Assembly (NCBI RefSeq): GCF_004120195.1
Contig: NZ_SCHN01000007.1
Location: 62,001 to 126,000, forward strand
DNA length: 64,000 nt
Direction of reading: 5' to 3'
Source of the DNA: Enterovibrio baiacu
Lineage (GTDB): Bacteria > Pseudomonadota > Gammaproteobacteria > Enterobacterales > Vibrionaceae
Position 1 is the first letter of the stretch. Every line of letters begins with the position of its first letter. A program made the position numbers and the translations under genes. Below, piece by piece: positions 28,384 to 37,018 of the stretch. The notes below the pieces were generated by a model, which did not search any database, was not told the origin of the DNA, and saw only the letters and a list, made by a program, of their open reading frames with translations.

Positions 28384-29154
28384 TTACACGGCCACGCTCA
28401 GTGGTTGGTATGTCTGCCATGCTTGGTCATACAAGGCACGAGAGCTTTGACGCAAGCGATTGATTTTCGCAAATTCATGCTCACTCAGTTCGCGTTTCTC
28501 AAGGGTTGCTGTGCGTTCTATCTTTTGGATTTCGCGATAAATTTCATGTTCCTGCCCGTTCTTGATGTCCGCGATTTTCTTCAAATGCAGCTGAACTTCG
28601 GCAACCATGTGTGTTTCTGGTAGTGCAACAAGCACTTTCAAATCGCGGTAGCCAGAAGGGCGAGGTGTATGGAAACGGTTAATCACTTCTTTGGTTTGTG
28701 TTGATGCTGCCAGTTCGGCATATGCCGCGGTCAATGCATCGACTGAGTTAACCTCGACAGTGACACGAACGATATCGGTAAGCTGAGAGGCATCACCGCC
28801 TAATTCGCCTTCTACCTTTTGCTTCGCGCGGGCTTCGCCTTTGATGCCTGCGGAGTAAACGGTGCCATCCACATGGTCAGCAATTTGATTGGCCAGGTCT
28901 TCCAATTCTTGCTGTGCGCTTGGGGCTACATCGTAAAGTGATTCTAGGGATTGGTGTGGCTGACGTACGTCAACCGCACGGAATGATGGAATGGAATACA
29001 AGTCGGAAAGGGTGTCGGTTTTCGTTGTTACGGGCTGTTGGTATGAAATGCACTCGCTAGATTTACATTCTTGAAAATCAATACCTTCTGCGTGAGCCGG
29101 AACGCGAATCACAAGGATTGGTACGATGATCAACGCCTTAAACATTCTTCCCAT
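28384..29154 (-). CDS. Exported RelA/SpoT synthetase-domain protein
   Basis: The 256-residue protein has a Sec signal peptide (residues 1-22, cleavage after AHA). A domain like the (p)ppGpp synthetase fold of RelA/SpoT follows: a basic stretch at K105-K113, DIVRVTV with D127 at the position of the metal-binding Asp, SGYRDLKV at 167-174, and EVQLHLKKIADIKNG with E186 at the catalytic Glu position. Family knowledge says this fold pyrophosphorylates nucleotides or binds nucleic acid. Export means it would meet no ATP in the periplasm, so its target is unclear. AGAGGA precedes the ATG. It is monocistronic. Confidence 0.75.
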   Translation of the reverse strand: MGRMFKALIIVPILVIRVPAHAEGIDFQECKSSECISYQQPVTTKTDTLSDLYSIPSFRAVDVRQPHQSLESLYDVAPSAQQELEDLANQIADHVDGTVYSAGIKGEARAKQKVEGELGGDASQLTDIVRVTVEVNSVDALTAAYAELAASTQTKEVINRFHTPRPSGYRDLKVLVALPETHMVAEVQLHLKKIADIKNGQEHEIYREIQKIERTATLEKRELSEHEFAKINRLRQSSRALYDQAWQTYQPLSVAV

Positions 29155-29478
29155 TAAAGTTCCTCTTATCTGGCTTGGAGAGCGTCCACAACTCTATCCT
29201 AGCGTTGGAAATTGAATGTTAGCTGAACAGATTCCCGATGAAAGCGCGCTACCTCTCAAAGTGATTTGGTGTATTTGGTGAACTTCAAATTATTTGAAAC
29301 AAGACACTGCTGAGGCGCTCTGTTGTGGAATATATGTTCAAATATTAACCTTTGGGTGATTAATATGACTTTACAGGTTTGGCAAATTTGTTGCCTTGGT
29401 TTTAACTGAATGTAAGGGTTGTCATCGGTGTCGATTTACCAAATCGAACCGATTCACGGAAATGATGGAGGACGTAAC
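29155..29478. other. Divergent intergenic region
   Basis: This 324-bp AT-rich region holds the promoters of the exported RelA/SpoT-domain gene and the dioxygenase gene. I could not identify a specific operator. Confidence 0.35.
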
Positions 29479-30114
29479 ATGTATCATCCAGATTACCTCA
29501 TGCAGCTATGTCATATCAGCGACCATGCTGTTAGGGAATTAGAACCAAGTTTTGCCGCTCTGCCTACTACCCCTTATGCAGATGGGCAATACCGACTCAG
29601 ACGCTACTCGGTTGTGCGCTGCCAAGATGGCGACGTACATCAAATGCAACACCATACCTTTATGCAATCCCAAGACATCAATCATCATCAAGGTGGTGTG
29701 GTACGCAACTTCGAAGAGCTGACCTCAGACGTGATTCATTCCCAGGGCTTGTTTGAGCTGTGTCAATTGTTCAAAGACAACAATGAGCTGGATGATGAAC
29801 AAGACATTGAGATTCACCAGATGCGGGTGATCACTCTTGATGACATCACGCCAGTGTCGCCTGAAGGGATCCACCAAGATGGCTTTGATCATATCGCCAT
29901 TGCGGCAATCCACAGGGAGAACGTGCAGGGCGGCGAGATTCTTGTCTACAAAGACAAAACGGAGCGCCCGTTTTTCTCACTCGCGATGAACGATGGCGAT
30001 GTGGCTTTGCTTGATGATCACGCCGTGTGGCATAACGCAAACCCGATTCGGCCGCTTAATCCTCGCCACCAAGGCCATGTCGATCTCTTCGTGCTCACGG
30101 CAAGAGAGCACTAG
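29479..30114 (+). CDS. 2OG-Fe dioxygenase family protein (PF10014-like)
   Basis: The 211-residue protein has YRLRRYS near residue 38, then GIHQDGFDHI giving the metal ligands H132 and D134, and DDHAVWHNANPI giving the distal His (181 or 185). This is the layout of the small 2OG-Fe family that includes free L-isoleucine 4-hydroxylase. It may hydroxylate a free amino acid. GGAGG at a good distance supports the ATG at 29479 over an upstream TTG. It is monocistronic. Confidence 0.78.
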   Translation: MYHPDYLMQLCHISDHAVRELEPSFAALPTTPYADGQYRLRRYSVVRCQDGDVHQMQHHTFMQSQDINHHQGGVVRNFEELTSDVIHSQGLFELCQLFKDNNELDDEQDIEIHQMRVITLDDITPVSPEGIHQDGFDHIAIAAIHRENVQGGEILVYKDKTERPFFSLAMNDGDVALLDDHAVWHNANPIRPLNPRHQGHVDLFVLTAREH

Positions 30115-30382
30115 GATTCGCAAGTCGTGTCGATGCTTTGACTGAGGAGAGAAAGGGGTGCAGTCGCTACCGTAAGTCTGTGCCTTTCTCTCTGCTCGTT
30201 TCTCTTTGAGCCTGCCACGCGGGCACATAGCCTGCGCTGGTGGGCGAGCGCCAAGCAGGGAGCGTGGCGCAATGGATCTTATCCTCCGTTCTAAGCCGCT
30301 GTATTCATGCCTTTTTCCGCTGAAAAATCTCAAGGTTCGCGTACACTATATCGATGTCACTTTCATCAATGCAGACAATGTC

Positions 30383-31768
30383 ATGGTTTTACGCAACATC
30401 CTTACGCTTCCTTCTTTCGTCGCGAGTGCCGCTATTTTTACCAGTATGGGGGCGTTTGCTGCGTCTGAACCTTTACCCCAAGACGCTATCGTTACTGAAG
30501 ACGCACATGCCGATGTAGAAACCTTGCGTTCAAAACGCAGTGAAAACTGGGGGATTGCCGCCACCATGCGAAGCGCTGGCATCCCTTACAAAGACACTGG
30601 CAGCGATTATGTGTCGAGTTTTGTGCCCATGATGTTTTATCAAGATGAGGCGTTCTTCATCAATGGCACGGAAGGGGGGATTCGTCTTTGGGAGAAAGAC
30701 GAGTGGCGACTCAATGCCATTCTGCGCATGCGCTTTATCGACTTGCCACGTGATGTGCAAAACGACATCGGCGGCGACACGGGGGATTACGGCTTTCAAC
30801 TCAAGCGTGATTTTGGCGATGGCTGGTATTCCGACCTCGAGTTTCTTTCCGATAAAAGTGAGCGTTTTCATGGTATCGCGACCCTGGGGAAAACGTTTGA
30901 AAGCGATGACTACTTCTTGGATGCCACGGCGTCAGTTCGCTATAAAGATGCCAACTTCAACAGTTACTACTATGGGCTGTCGGAATTCAGTGATCGCGGT
31001 GAACGCTTGGGTGCAGGCGCAGACATCAAAGTCGGTGTAAGAGGGCGCTACCACGTTTATTCCAACCTTTATCTCGTTGGGGCTACTTACGCGACGTACT
31101 TTGACAGCAATGTTCGCAATGCGTCGTCTATCGATGCGGATTGGCAAGGCGAAGTCTTTGCAGGCTTTGGATTCTTCAATGATAACCGCCGACACGGCGA
31201 GCGAGAGCTTTCAACGCGTCCATACTGGCGCTTGGCGCACGGATGGGCAACGCCATCAAACATCGGTGACATCATCGCGGGTGATAGCGAGAAAGATCCG
31301 TTCAACAACCAGCTCACTTCGTTGTTCTACGGTCATCCGCTTACAGATTCTTTGTTCGGTGTCCCGCTTGATATTTACCTGACGCCGGGCGTGGTGTGGC
31401 ATTGGAACTCTGAGGTTCAAGCATCTTCCTCTGAGTTCGTTATGGCGATTAAAGCTTTCTATGAAGTGGATTGGCCGATGAAATGGCGCATCGGTGTTGC
31501 GGAAGGCTTGTCTTATGTGAACAACATTACCTACATCGAACAAACCGAGTTGGACGAAAAGGGGTATGAGCCAAGCAATCTCTTGAATTACATCGACCTG
31601 TCGTTAGACGTCAATCTGGGTGATCTCTTTAATGTTCGTGCGCTCGACCGCGCGTGGTTTGGCTACTCGATTCATCACCGTTCCGCCATCTTCGAAAAAG
31701 CGAGTCAGTTTGGACGGATAAAAGGTGGGAGTAACTACAACACCTTGTATGTTCAGGTTGAGTTTTGA
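30383..31768 (+). CDS. MipA/OmpV-like outer membrane protein
   Basis: The 461-residue product has a signal peptide (residues 1-26, cleavage near AFA-AS) and a beta-rich body with alternating aromatic residues. It ends in VQVEF, with the terminal Phe typical of outer membrane beta-barrels recognised by BAM. The region NWGIAATMRSAGIPY and later strands resemble MipA/OmpV scaffolding proteins, but it is longer than the usual 250-280 residues. The start codon is uncertain because no clear ribosome site precedes it and the frame is open upstream. Confidence 0.65.
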   Translation: MVLRNILTLPSFVASAAIFTSMGAFAASEPLPQDAIVTEDAHADVETLRSKRSENWGIAATMRSAGIPYKDTGSDYVSSFVPMMFYQDEAFFINGTEGGIRLWEKDEWRLNAILRMRFIDLPRDVQNDIGGDTGDYGFQLKRDFGDGWYSDLEFLSDKSERFHGIATLGKTFESDDYFLDATASVRYKDANFNSYYYGLSEFSDRGERLGAGADIKVGVRGRYHVYSNLYLVGATYATYFDSNVRNASSIDADWQGEVFAGFGFFNDNRRHGERELSTRPYWRLAHGWATPSNIGDIIAGDSEKDPFNNQLTSLFYGHPLTDSLFGVPLDIYLTPGVVWHWNSEVQASSSEFVMAIKAFYEVDWPMKWRIGVAEGLSYVNNITYIEQTELDEKGYEPSNLLNYIDLSLDVNLGDLFNVRALDRAWFGYSIHHRSAIFEKASQFGRIKGGSNYNTLYVQVEF

Positions 31769-31804
31769 GGGCGAAGACCCGAGATAACAAAACGTGAATT
31801 GCTA

Positions 31805-31875
31805 GAGATGAGATTGCGAGATTCGAGAGATGAGATTGCTAGAAACGAGAATACGAGAATACGAGAAACGAGAAA
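31805..31875. repeat. Degenerate CGAG-rich tandem repeats
   Basis: GAGATGAGATTGC occurs twice at 31805 and 31827. Then two copies of ACGAGAAT and two of ACGAGAA follow. On the minus strand these read CTCGTATT and CTCGTTT, variants of the repeats at 26045 and 36315. Confidence 0.7.
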
Positions 31876-31933
31876 GGTGCCGAGAAGAAGGTAACAGGTC
31901 TTGAATGACGTATGTCATCACATAGCATACTGC

Positions 31934-32024
31934 CGAACCTCGAACCTCGAACCTCGAACCTCGAACCTCGAACCTCGAACCTCGAACCTCGAACCTCGAA
32001 CCTCGAACCTCGAACCTCGAACCT
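31934..32024. repeat. Tandem heptamer repeat CGAACCT, 13 copies
   Basis: Thirteen perfect head-to-tail copies of CGAACCT (equivalently CTCGAAC) occupy 91 bp between the convergent MipA-like and azoR genes. Coding frames through it are artefacts. Confidence 0.97.
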
Positions 32025-32032
32025 AGAAGAAT

Positions 32033-32053
32033 AAAAAAAGGCTCCGAAGAGCC
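32033..32053 (-). terminator. UUCG-loop terminator after azoR
   Basis: On the minus strand GGCTC-TTCG-GAGCC is followed by TTTTTTT, a textbook intrinsic terminator 67 bp beyond the azoR stop. Confidence 0.92.
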
Positions 32054-32120
32054 AAACGCAAAAGCCCACAGCGCGCGAGATCACTCCCGTACGCTGTGGG
32101 TGTTGGCAACTTTCCCTTGT

Positions 32121-32708
32121 CTAAACCAAGGACAATAGGGTGCGACGTGCACTTTCCATTGATGTTTCTGCAGTCTCAGCTCCCATGGCGAGGCCTTCGC
32201 AATAAACAAATTCGACATCCGAAATTCCAATAAAACCTAACACTGTCTTCATGTAACCCACGATGTGGTCATTTGGCGTGTCTTTATGAATGCCACCACG
32301 GGTGGTGACAACAATGGCTTTTTTATCGGTGAGTAAACCTTTAGGACCTTGCTCTGTGTAGGCGAAAGTCACACCTGCACGCGCAATAAGGTCGATCCAA
32401 TTCTTTAATTGAGTGGGCACACTGAAGTTATACATAGGTGCTGCAATAACAAGGGTATTGCTGGCTTGAATCTCTGTGATCAATTGGTCGGAAAATGCCA
32501 AAGCGAGTTTTTGGCCTTCATTGAGATCCTCTGAACCACGCAAGCCCATCATGATGTCATGATCGAGCACAGGCACTGGATGTGCCGCTAAATCGCGTTC
32601 AATGATCGAGGTTGTATTACTCAGATTATTCACTAACTCATCAATCAGTGCTGAAGAGGAAGAGTTGTCGCCAAGGATGCTTGATTTAAGAACCAGTAAA
32701 CTTGCCAT
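32121..32708 (-). CDS. azoR: FMN-dependent NADH:quinone oxidoreductase / azoreductase
   Basis: The 195-residue flavodoxin-like enzyme starts MASLLVLKSSILGDNSSSS, containing the FMN phosphate loop, and has PMYNFSVPTQLKNWID around residues 92-107 and the TTRGG loop near 140. It reduces quinones and azo dyes with NADH and forms dimers. The ATG at 32708 is preceded by GGAGC; a GTG four codons upstream is less likely. It is monocistronic. Confidence 0.93.
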   Translation of the reverse strand: MASLLVLKSSILGDNSSSSALIDELVNNLSNTTSIIERDLAAHPVPVLDHDIMMGLRGSEDLNEGQKLALAFSDQLITEIQASNTLVIAAPMYNFSVPTQLKNWIDLIARAGVTFAYTEQGPKGLLTDKKAIVVTTRGGIHKDTPNDHIVGYMKTVLGFIGISDVEFVYCEGLAMGAETAETSMESARRTLLSLV

Positions 32709-32837
32709 GTGTTGCTCCACAAAAAAATGAACGATTTGTCCATCAGTGCAGCAAAATATAAAGGGTTGGCAGAGTAAGAAAAAGCGGAAAAATCTGGGGG
32801 TATCGTTCTAAAATTTTGAACAATAAAGAAAACCTAG

Positions 32838-32866
32838 AAAAAAGGACTTCCTAGGAAGCCCTTTTT
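32838..32866 (-). terminator. Terminator after nrdJb
   Basis: The stem AAAAAGG-CTTCC/GGAAG-CCTTTTT with one internal mismatch lies just beyond the stop of the minus-strand nrdJb gene and is followed by a T-rich run. Confidence 0.75.
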
Positions 32867-32886
32867 CAGCGTGTATTAATTGCGCA

Positions 32887-33585
32887 TTAACCGCACTTTG
32901 AATCACCGCAGTTTAGACATGTTTGGCAACCGTCTTTAACGATCACTGCCTTGTTGTGGCACTTGTAGCAAAGGGTTGCGCTTGGTGGGAAACCCGTGTT
33001 TACAGGCTCTTCTTCCTTCACGTCTTCTTTCGCTGCGTTTTCTGCACGCTTTGCTTCAAGAAAGGCTTTCTGATGCTCATCCATTTCTGGGTTTTTCAGC
33101 ATGCCGATTTCCATCAGGTGTTGTTCAATCACGTTGCCGATTTCAGCAATCAATGAAGGCACGTATTTCCCTTTATTCCAGTAGCCGCCTTTCGGATCGA
33201 ACACGGAACGAAGCTCTTCCACCAAGAATGTGCAATCGCCGCCTTTGCGGAACACCGCAGAGATGATACGGGTCAGCGCAACGATCCACTGGTAGTGCTC
33301 AAGGCTCTTGCTGTTGATGAAGATTTCAAATGGGCGACGCAGCTCGTGGTCAGTGCCTTCATTCAATACAACATCATTGATGGTAATGAACAGAGAGTGC
33401 TCTGAAACGTGCTCAGGCGTTTTGAGTTTGTATGTCGTGCCAAGCAGTTTCTCTGGGCGCGGCATTTCTTCATGCATGGTTTCAAGCTTCGGTGCTTCTG
33501 GAACAGCCTGCACAGGCGCTTCTTGAATCGCATCTTTGCTTTTTACTTTATACGCGACAATTTTGCTTTCGATTTTACGTGTCAT
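32887..33585 (-). CDS. nrdJb: NrdJb-like protein: TSCPD domain plus C-terminal zinc ribbon
   Basis: The 232-residue protein carries a TSCPD-type domain (residues about 60-170), which is normally the C-terminal part of class II ribonucleotide reductase. A zinc-ribbon tail, CYKCHNK then CQTCLNCGDSKCG, ends the protein. In Pseudomonas aeruginosa the same enzyme is split into NrdJa and NrdJb encoded together. The tail cysteines probably pass electrons from thioredoxin to the NrdJa active site. It follows nrdJa by 65 bp on the same strand. Confidence 0.85.
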   Translation of the reverse strand: MTRKIESKIVAYKVKSKDAIQEAPVQAVPEAPKLETMHEEMPRPEKLLGTTYKLKTPEHVSEHSLFITINDVVLNEGTDHELRRPFEIFINSKSLEHYQWIVALTRIISAVFRKGGDCTFLVEELRSVFDPKGGYWNKGKYVPSLIAEIGNVIEQHLMEIGMLKNPEMDEHQKAFLEAKRAENAAKEDVKEEEPVNTGFPPSATLCYKCHNKAVIVKDGCQTCLNCGDSKCG

Positions 33586-33650
33586 GATGAACTACTTCTT
33601 TCTGACGAGAGCAGCACCTCTGCTGCTCCCATTTTACTGAATAGATGCGA

Positions 33651-35807
33651 TTAGAACTTACCGTAGTAACCTTCTTTCAGCGCATCGTAAAGGTTAGCGG
33701 CAGAGTGCAGCTCACCGTCATATTCAATTTTCTCGTTACCTTTGGCTTCGAAGGTCGAACCGTCTTCCAGCGTAAATACGTAGGTGGTGTTCTCGAGATC
33801 TTCTTCTTTCACCAATACACCTTGGAACACTTCTGGGTTGAAGCGGAAGGTGGTGCAGCCTTTGAGGCCTTTGTCATACGCATCCATGTAGATGTCTTTG
33901 AAATCTTCAAACGGGAAGTCGGTAGGGACGTTAGCCGTTTTAGAAATCGACGAGTCAATCCAGCGCTGAGCTGCGGCTTGAACTTCTACGTGCTGGCTAG
34001 GCGTAATGTCATCAGCGGTAATGAAGTACTCAGGCAATTGCTCGTCTTCTTTGGTGCTGTATGGCATTGCTTTTTGGTTGATAAGCTCGCGGTAAGCCAA
34101 CAATTCAAAGCTGAATACATCAACGCTTTCTTTCGATTTCTTGCCTGATTTGATCACGTTGCGCGTGTAGTGGTGCGCAAAGCTTGGCTCAATGCCGTTA
34201 CTTGCATTGTTTGCTAGCGACAAAGAAATCGTGCCCGTTGGTGCAATTGAACTGTGGTGCGTGAAACGGCCACCATTCGCTGCCAGTTTCTCAATAAGGT
34301 CTGGACGCACTTCGCCAATCAGCTGCATGTAGCGGCTGTATTTCGCGTGAAGGACTTTACCTGCAACTTTGTCGCCTAGCTTGATGCCGTCTTTCGCCAT
34401 TTCAGGGCGTTGACGAAGCATCTTCGCGGTAACAACGAATTCTTGATCCATCACAGGCGCTACGCCTTTTTCTGCCGCGAGTTCAACAGCTTGTTCCCAA
34501 CCTGTGATCGCCATTTCTTGTGCCACTTGTTCCGTGAAGGCAATAGAGGCTGCGCTGCCGTATTTGTGACGAAGCATGGTCAGGGTAGAGCCCAAACCGA
34601 GGAATCCCATACCGTGACGGCGTTTGGTTTGAATTTCTTCACGTTGTTTTTCAAGTGGCAATTGGTTGATTTCAACCACGTTGTCCAGCATACGTGTGAA
34701 GGTTGCAACCACCTTGCGGTACATTTCCCAATCGAACTGTGCATTGTCAGTAAACGGGTCACGAACGAACTTAGTGAGGTTTACAGAGCCAAGAAGACAC
34801 GCACCGTAAGGTGGAAGAGGCTGCTCACCACATGGGTTCGTTGCGCGGATCTCTTCACAGAACCAGTTGTTGTTCATCTGGTTAACTTTGTCGATCAGAA
34901 TGAAGCCTGGTTCCGCGTAGTCGTAGGTCGACGACATGATCACGTTCCACAGGTTACGCGCAGGCATGGTGCGGTAAACTTTACAGGCAACTCGGCCTTT
35001 TTCATCTTCCACCAAGTCGTCGCTGTTCGGCCAGTCTGCCCACACCACACTTTCGTCTGTGTTGAGATCTAGCTTGTCTTGGCGAGCTTCTTTGGCAGTG
35101 ATAGGGAAGATAAGCTTCCACTCGCCGTCGTTCTTAACCGCTTCGATGAATTCTTCAGTGATCAGCAGCGATAAGTTGAATTGGCGTAAACGGCCATCTT
35201 CACGTTTCGCGCGAATGAATTCGGTCACGTCTGGGTGACGGATGTCCATGGTGCCCATTTGCGCACCACGACGGCCACCTGCAGAAGACACGGTAAAGCA
35301 CATCTTGTCGTAGATATCCATGAACGACAGTGGGCCTGAAGTGTACGCACCTGCGCCTGATACAAAGGCACCACGTGGGCGAAGTGTTGAGAAATCGTAA
35401 CCGATACCGCAACCTGCTTTCAGGGTGAGGCCTGCTTCGTGCACTTTACCCAGAATATCGTCCATTGAATCTTGAATGGTGCCGCTAACGGTACAGTTGA
35501 TGGTAGACGTTGCAGGCTTGTGCTCAAACGCACCCGCGTTAGACGTAATACGTCCCGCAGGGATTGCACCGTGACGAAGTGCCCACAAAAATTCCTTGTA
35601 CCATTTTTCTTGAACTGACTTTTCTTCAAGATCCGCAAGTGCACGCGCTACACGTTTGAATGTGTCATCTAGCGTGACATCGATAGCATCGCCGTGCTTG
35701 CTTTTAAGACGGTATTTGCTGTCCCAAATTTCCATTGACGTGTCTTGGTAAGGAACAGAAAGTACGCCTGTGGTTTCGATATCAGAAGCTGACTTGGTTT
35801 TAGCCAT
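33651..35807 (-). CDS. nrdJa: Adenosylcobalamin-dependent (class II) ribonucleotide reductase, catalytic part
   Basis: The 718-residue enzyme reduces ribonucleotides to deoxyribonucleotides using adenosylcobalamin and can work with or without oxygen. It shows STINCTVSGTI near residue 101, the active-site NPCGEQPLPPYGACLLGSVNL at 324-344 (loop Asn, radical Cys, Glu) and the SIAPTGTISL stretch in the C-terminal half. The TSCPD/zinc-ribbon module is encoded separately downstream. The ATG at 35807 has GAGGTG upstream; a GTG at 35819 is unlikely. Two NrdR boxes lie over the promoter. Confidence 0.95.
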   Translation of the reverse strand: MAKTKSASDIETTGVLSVPYQDTSMEIWDSKYRLKSKHGDAIDVTLDDTFKRVARALADLEEKSVQEKWYKEFLWALRHGAIPAGRITSNAGAFEHKPATSTINCTVSGTIQDSMDDILGKVHEAGLTLKAGCGIGYDFSTLRPRGAFVSGAGAYTSGPLSFMDIYDKMCFTVSSAGGRRGAQMGTMDIRHPDVTEFIRAKREDGRLRQFNLSLLITEEFIEAVKNDGEWKLIFPITAKEARQDKLDLNTDESVVWADWPNSDDLVEDEKGRVACKVYRTMPARNLWNVIMSSTYDYAEPGFILIDKVNQMNNNWFCEEIRATNPCGEQPLPPYGACLLGSVNLTKFVRDPFTDNAQFDWEMYRKVVATFTRMLDNVVEINQLPLEKQREEIQTKRRHGMGFLGLGSTLTMLRHKYGSAASIAFTEQVAQEMAITGWEQAVELAAEKGVAPVMDQEFVVTAKMLRQRPEMAKDGIKLGDKVAGKVLHAKYSRYMQLIGEVRPDLIEKLAANGGRFTHHSSIAPTGTISLSLANNASNGIEPSFAHHYTRNVIKSGKKSKESVDVFSFELLAYRELINQKAMPYSTKEDEQLPEYFITADDITPSQHVEVQAAAQRWIDSSISKTANVPTDFPFEDFKDIYMDAYDKGLKGCTTFRFNPEVFQGVLVKEEDLENTTYVFTLEDGSTFEAKGNEKIEYDGELHSAANLYDALKEGYYGKF

Positions 35808-35860
35808 TATGAATTGCACCTCGGAAGTAATGCGGTCGTGTTGAGCGTTTATTATTCAAA

Positions 35861-35876
35861 GACGCTATATTGTGTC
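35861..35876 (-). promoter_or_regulatory. NrdR box, proximal
   Basis: GACGCTATATTGTGTC matches the NrdR consensus ACACTATATATAGTGT in its CTATAT-GTGT core. It lies 41 bp, about four helical turns, from the distal box, measured start to start. Confidence 0.8.
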
Positions 35877-35901
35877 TCTGATTGGCAAGGGCGCAGATCA
35901 A

Positions 35902-35917
35902 ACCACTATATCGTGTG
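35902..35917 (-). promoter_or_regulatory. NrdR box, distal, overlapping the -10 element
   Basis: ACCACTATATCGTGTG matches the NrdR box and covers the probable -10 (GATATA on the minus strand, 35912-35907). NrdR represses ribonucleotide reductase genes when dATP is high. Confidence 0.8.
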
Positions 35918-35935
35918 ATCTTCAAGTCTTGACAA
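35907..35935 (-). promoter_or_regulatory. Probable sigma70 promoter of nrdJa
   Basis: On the minus strand TTGTCA (35935-35930) and GATATA (35912-35907) are separated by 17 bp. The -10 lies inside an NrdR box. Confidence 0.65.
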
Positions 35936-36090
35936 GCACTCTTTCTGCATCAATTTTTCATGCGGGATTCACTGCAAAGAATAGCGTATAAAAAGCGCTC
36001 TCAGGATGTCACTAATTTGAAAGAGAAAGCACGAAGAATCGCCAATATGCGCAATTGAGAAACACTTGATTGGAAAGTTTCAAAAAAGCG

Positions 36091-36118
36091 TTGCGTCCGC
36101 GTTTTTGCTCCCTATAAT
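36091..36118 (+). promoter_or_regulatory. Promoter of tRNA-Cys
   Basis: TTGCGT and TATAAT are separated by 16 bp. The region after the -10 begins GCCGCCCC, a GC-rich discriminator typical of stable-RNA promoters under stringent control. Confidence 0.85.
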
Positions 36119-36179
36119 GCCGCCCCGTAGCCAGAGAACATTCTCTGAATTGCTTGAAATTTCATTTCAGCAACACGTT

Positions 36180-36253
36180 GGCGCGTTGGCAGAGTGGCTA
36201 TGCAGCGGATTGCAAATCCGTGGACCTCGGTTCGACTCCGGGACGCGCCTCCA
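36180..36253 (+). tRNA. tRNA-Cys (anticodon GCA)
   Basis: The 74-nt gene folds as a standard cloverleaf. The acceptor arm GGCGCGT pairs with ACGCGCC, and the anticodon stem GCGGA/TCCGT encloses the TTGCAAA loop with GCA at 36212-36214. The T-arm contains GGTTCGACTCC, and the CCA end is encoded. It decodes UGC and UGU. Confidence 0.97.
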
Positions 36254-36314
36254 TCTTTCCTCTTCCCGTCTTTCTTTTTTTTCTTTACCCAAGCTCGTCG
36301 CACTGTCATCTTTT

Positions 36315-36401
36315 CTCGCTATCTCGCTATCTCGCTATCTCGCTATCTCGCTATCTCGCTATCTCGCTATCTCGCTATCTCGCTATCTCGCTATCTCGCT
36401 A
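36315..36401. repeat. Tandem octamer repeat CTCGCTAT, about 10.9 copies
   Basis: Ten perfect head-to-tail copies of CTCGCTAT and a 7-nt partial unit begin 61 bp after the tRNA-Cys gene. The unit is one base longer than those at 26045 and 31934. Confidence 0.97.
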
Positions 36402-36461
36402 CGTCGTGATCTAATCACCTAACCTCTGCGTAACCACAGAAAACACACAAAGGGGAAGATC

Positions 36462-36737
36462 ATGTCTAATGCCGTTCGCCAAACAGAGAAAGCCGTTATT
36501 GTGAGTTGTATTGATACCAGCAAATACCTTGTCGGTATTGAAGCAGGGAAGGGAACCATCACTTATCAACGAAGCCCACAGGGCGAGCTGATGTTCTATG
36601 GTTGCTTAAACCTCGCCAAGGCGTCCTTGGTTGAGCAAGGATTTGAAGTTGCCACCTTGGTAATGGACAGTCCCTATGACGAAATGATTGGCGAGGAAGG
36701 GCACGAGAGTGCATCCCACGAAATTCCGCTTGTGTAA
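36462..36737 (+). CDS. Small conserved protein, DUF6482-like
   Basis: The 91-residue protein is soluble, with a predicted alpha/beta fold (VSCIDTSKYLVGIEAG then LAKASLVEQGFEVATLVMDSPYDEMIG). It resembles the DUF6482 group of marine gammaproteobacteria, recalled with moderate certainty and without known function. AGGGGAAG upstream of the ATG is a strong ribosome site. It is monocistronic. Confidence 0.65.
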   Translation: MSNAVRQTEKAVIVSCIDTSKYLVGIEAGKGTITYQRSPQGELMFYGCLNLAKASLVEQGFEVATLVMDSPYDEMIGEEGHESASHEIPLV

Positions 36738-36814
36738 ACCCAAGCGACCTGAATCCTGCATTGAAACTGTTTGGGTTTAATCGACCCAGACCTCACAAAT
36801 TTTGAATAAATACA

Positions 36815-36838
36815 GGCCGCTGTTCACTGCGGCCATTT
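36815..36838 (+). terminator. Probable terminator after the DUF6482-like gene
   Basis: The stem GGCCGC/GCGGCC with an eight-base loop is followed by a short, interrupted T-run. Confidence 0.55.
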
Positions 36839-37018
36839 CTTCGTCACAAAAAATCACTACACTGTGCGCCAGCTTTAATGTGCGTCTACTATCTCTAGAA
36901 TGTTGCCAAGTGTGCATTGATGTAAATTTGATGTTATTTGTAGGCGCCGTAGAGGGCGCTGCGCAGTGTCAAATCAGCCTTGAGAACTGTGTGATTTTAA
37001 GATTTGAGGAATGGCGCG

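Noticed and set aside
31839-32084. 81-codon frame with repeated RGSRFEV units
   Set aside because: It is a reading of the CGAACCT array on the minus strand.
36066-36422. Frames with repeated SRYLAIS units over tRNA-Cys
   Set aside because: They read through the tRNA and the CTCGCTAT array, so they are artefacts.
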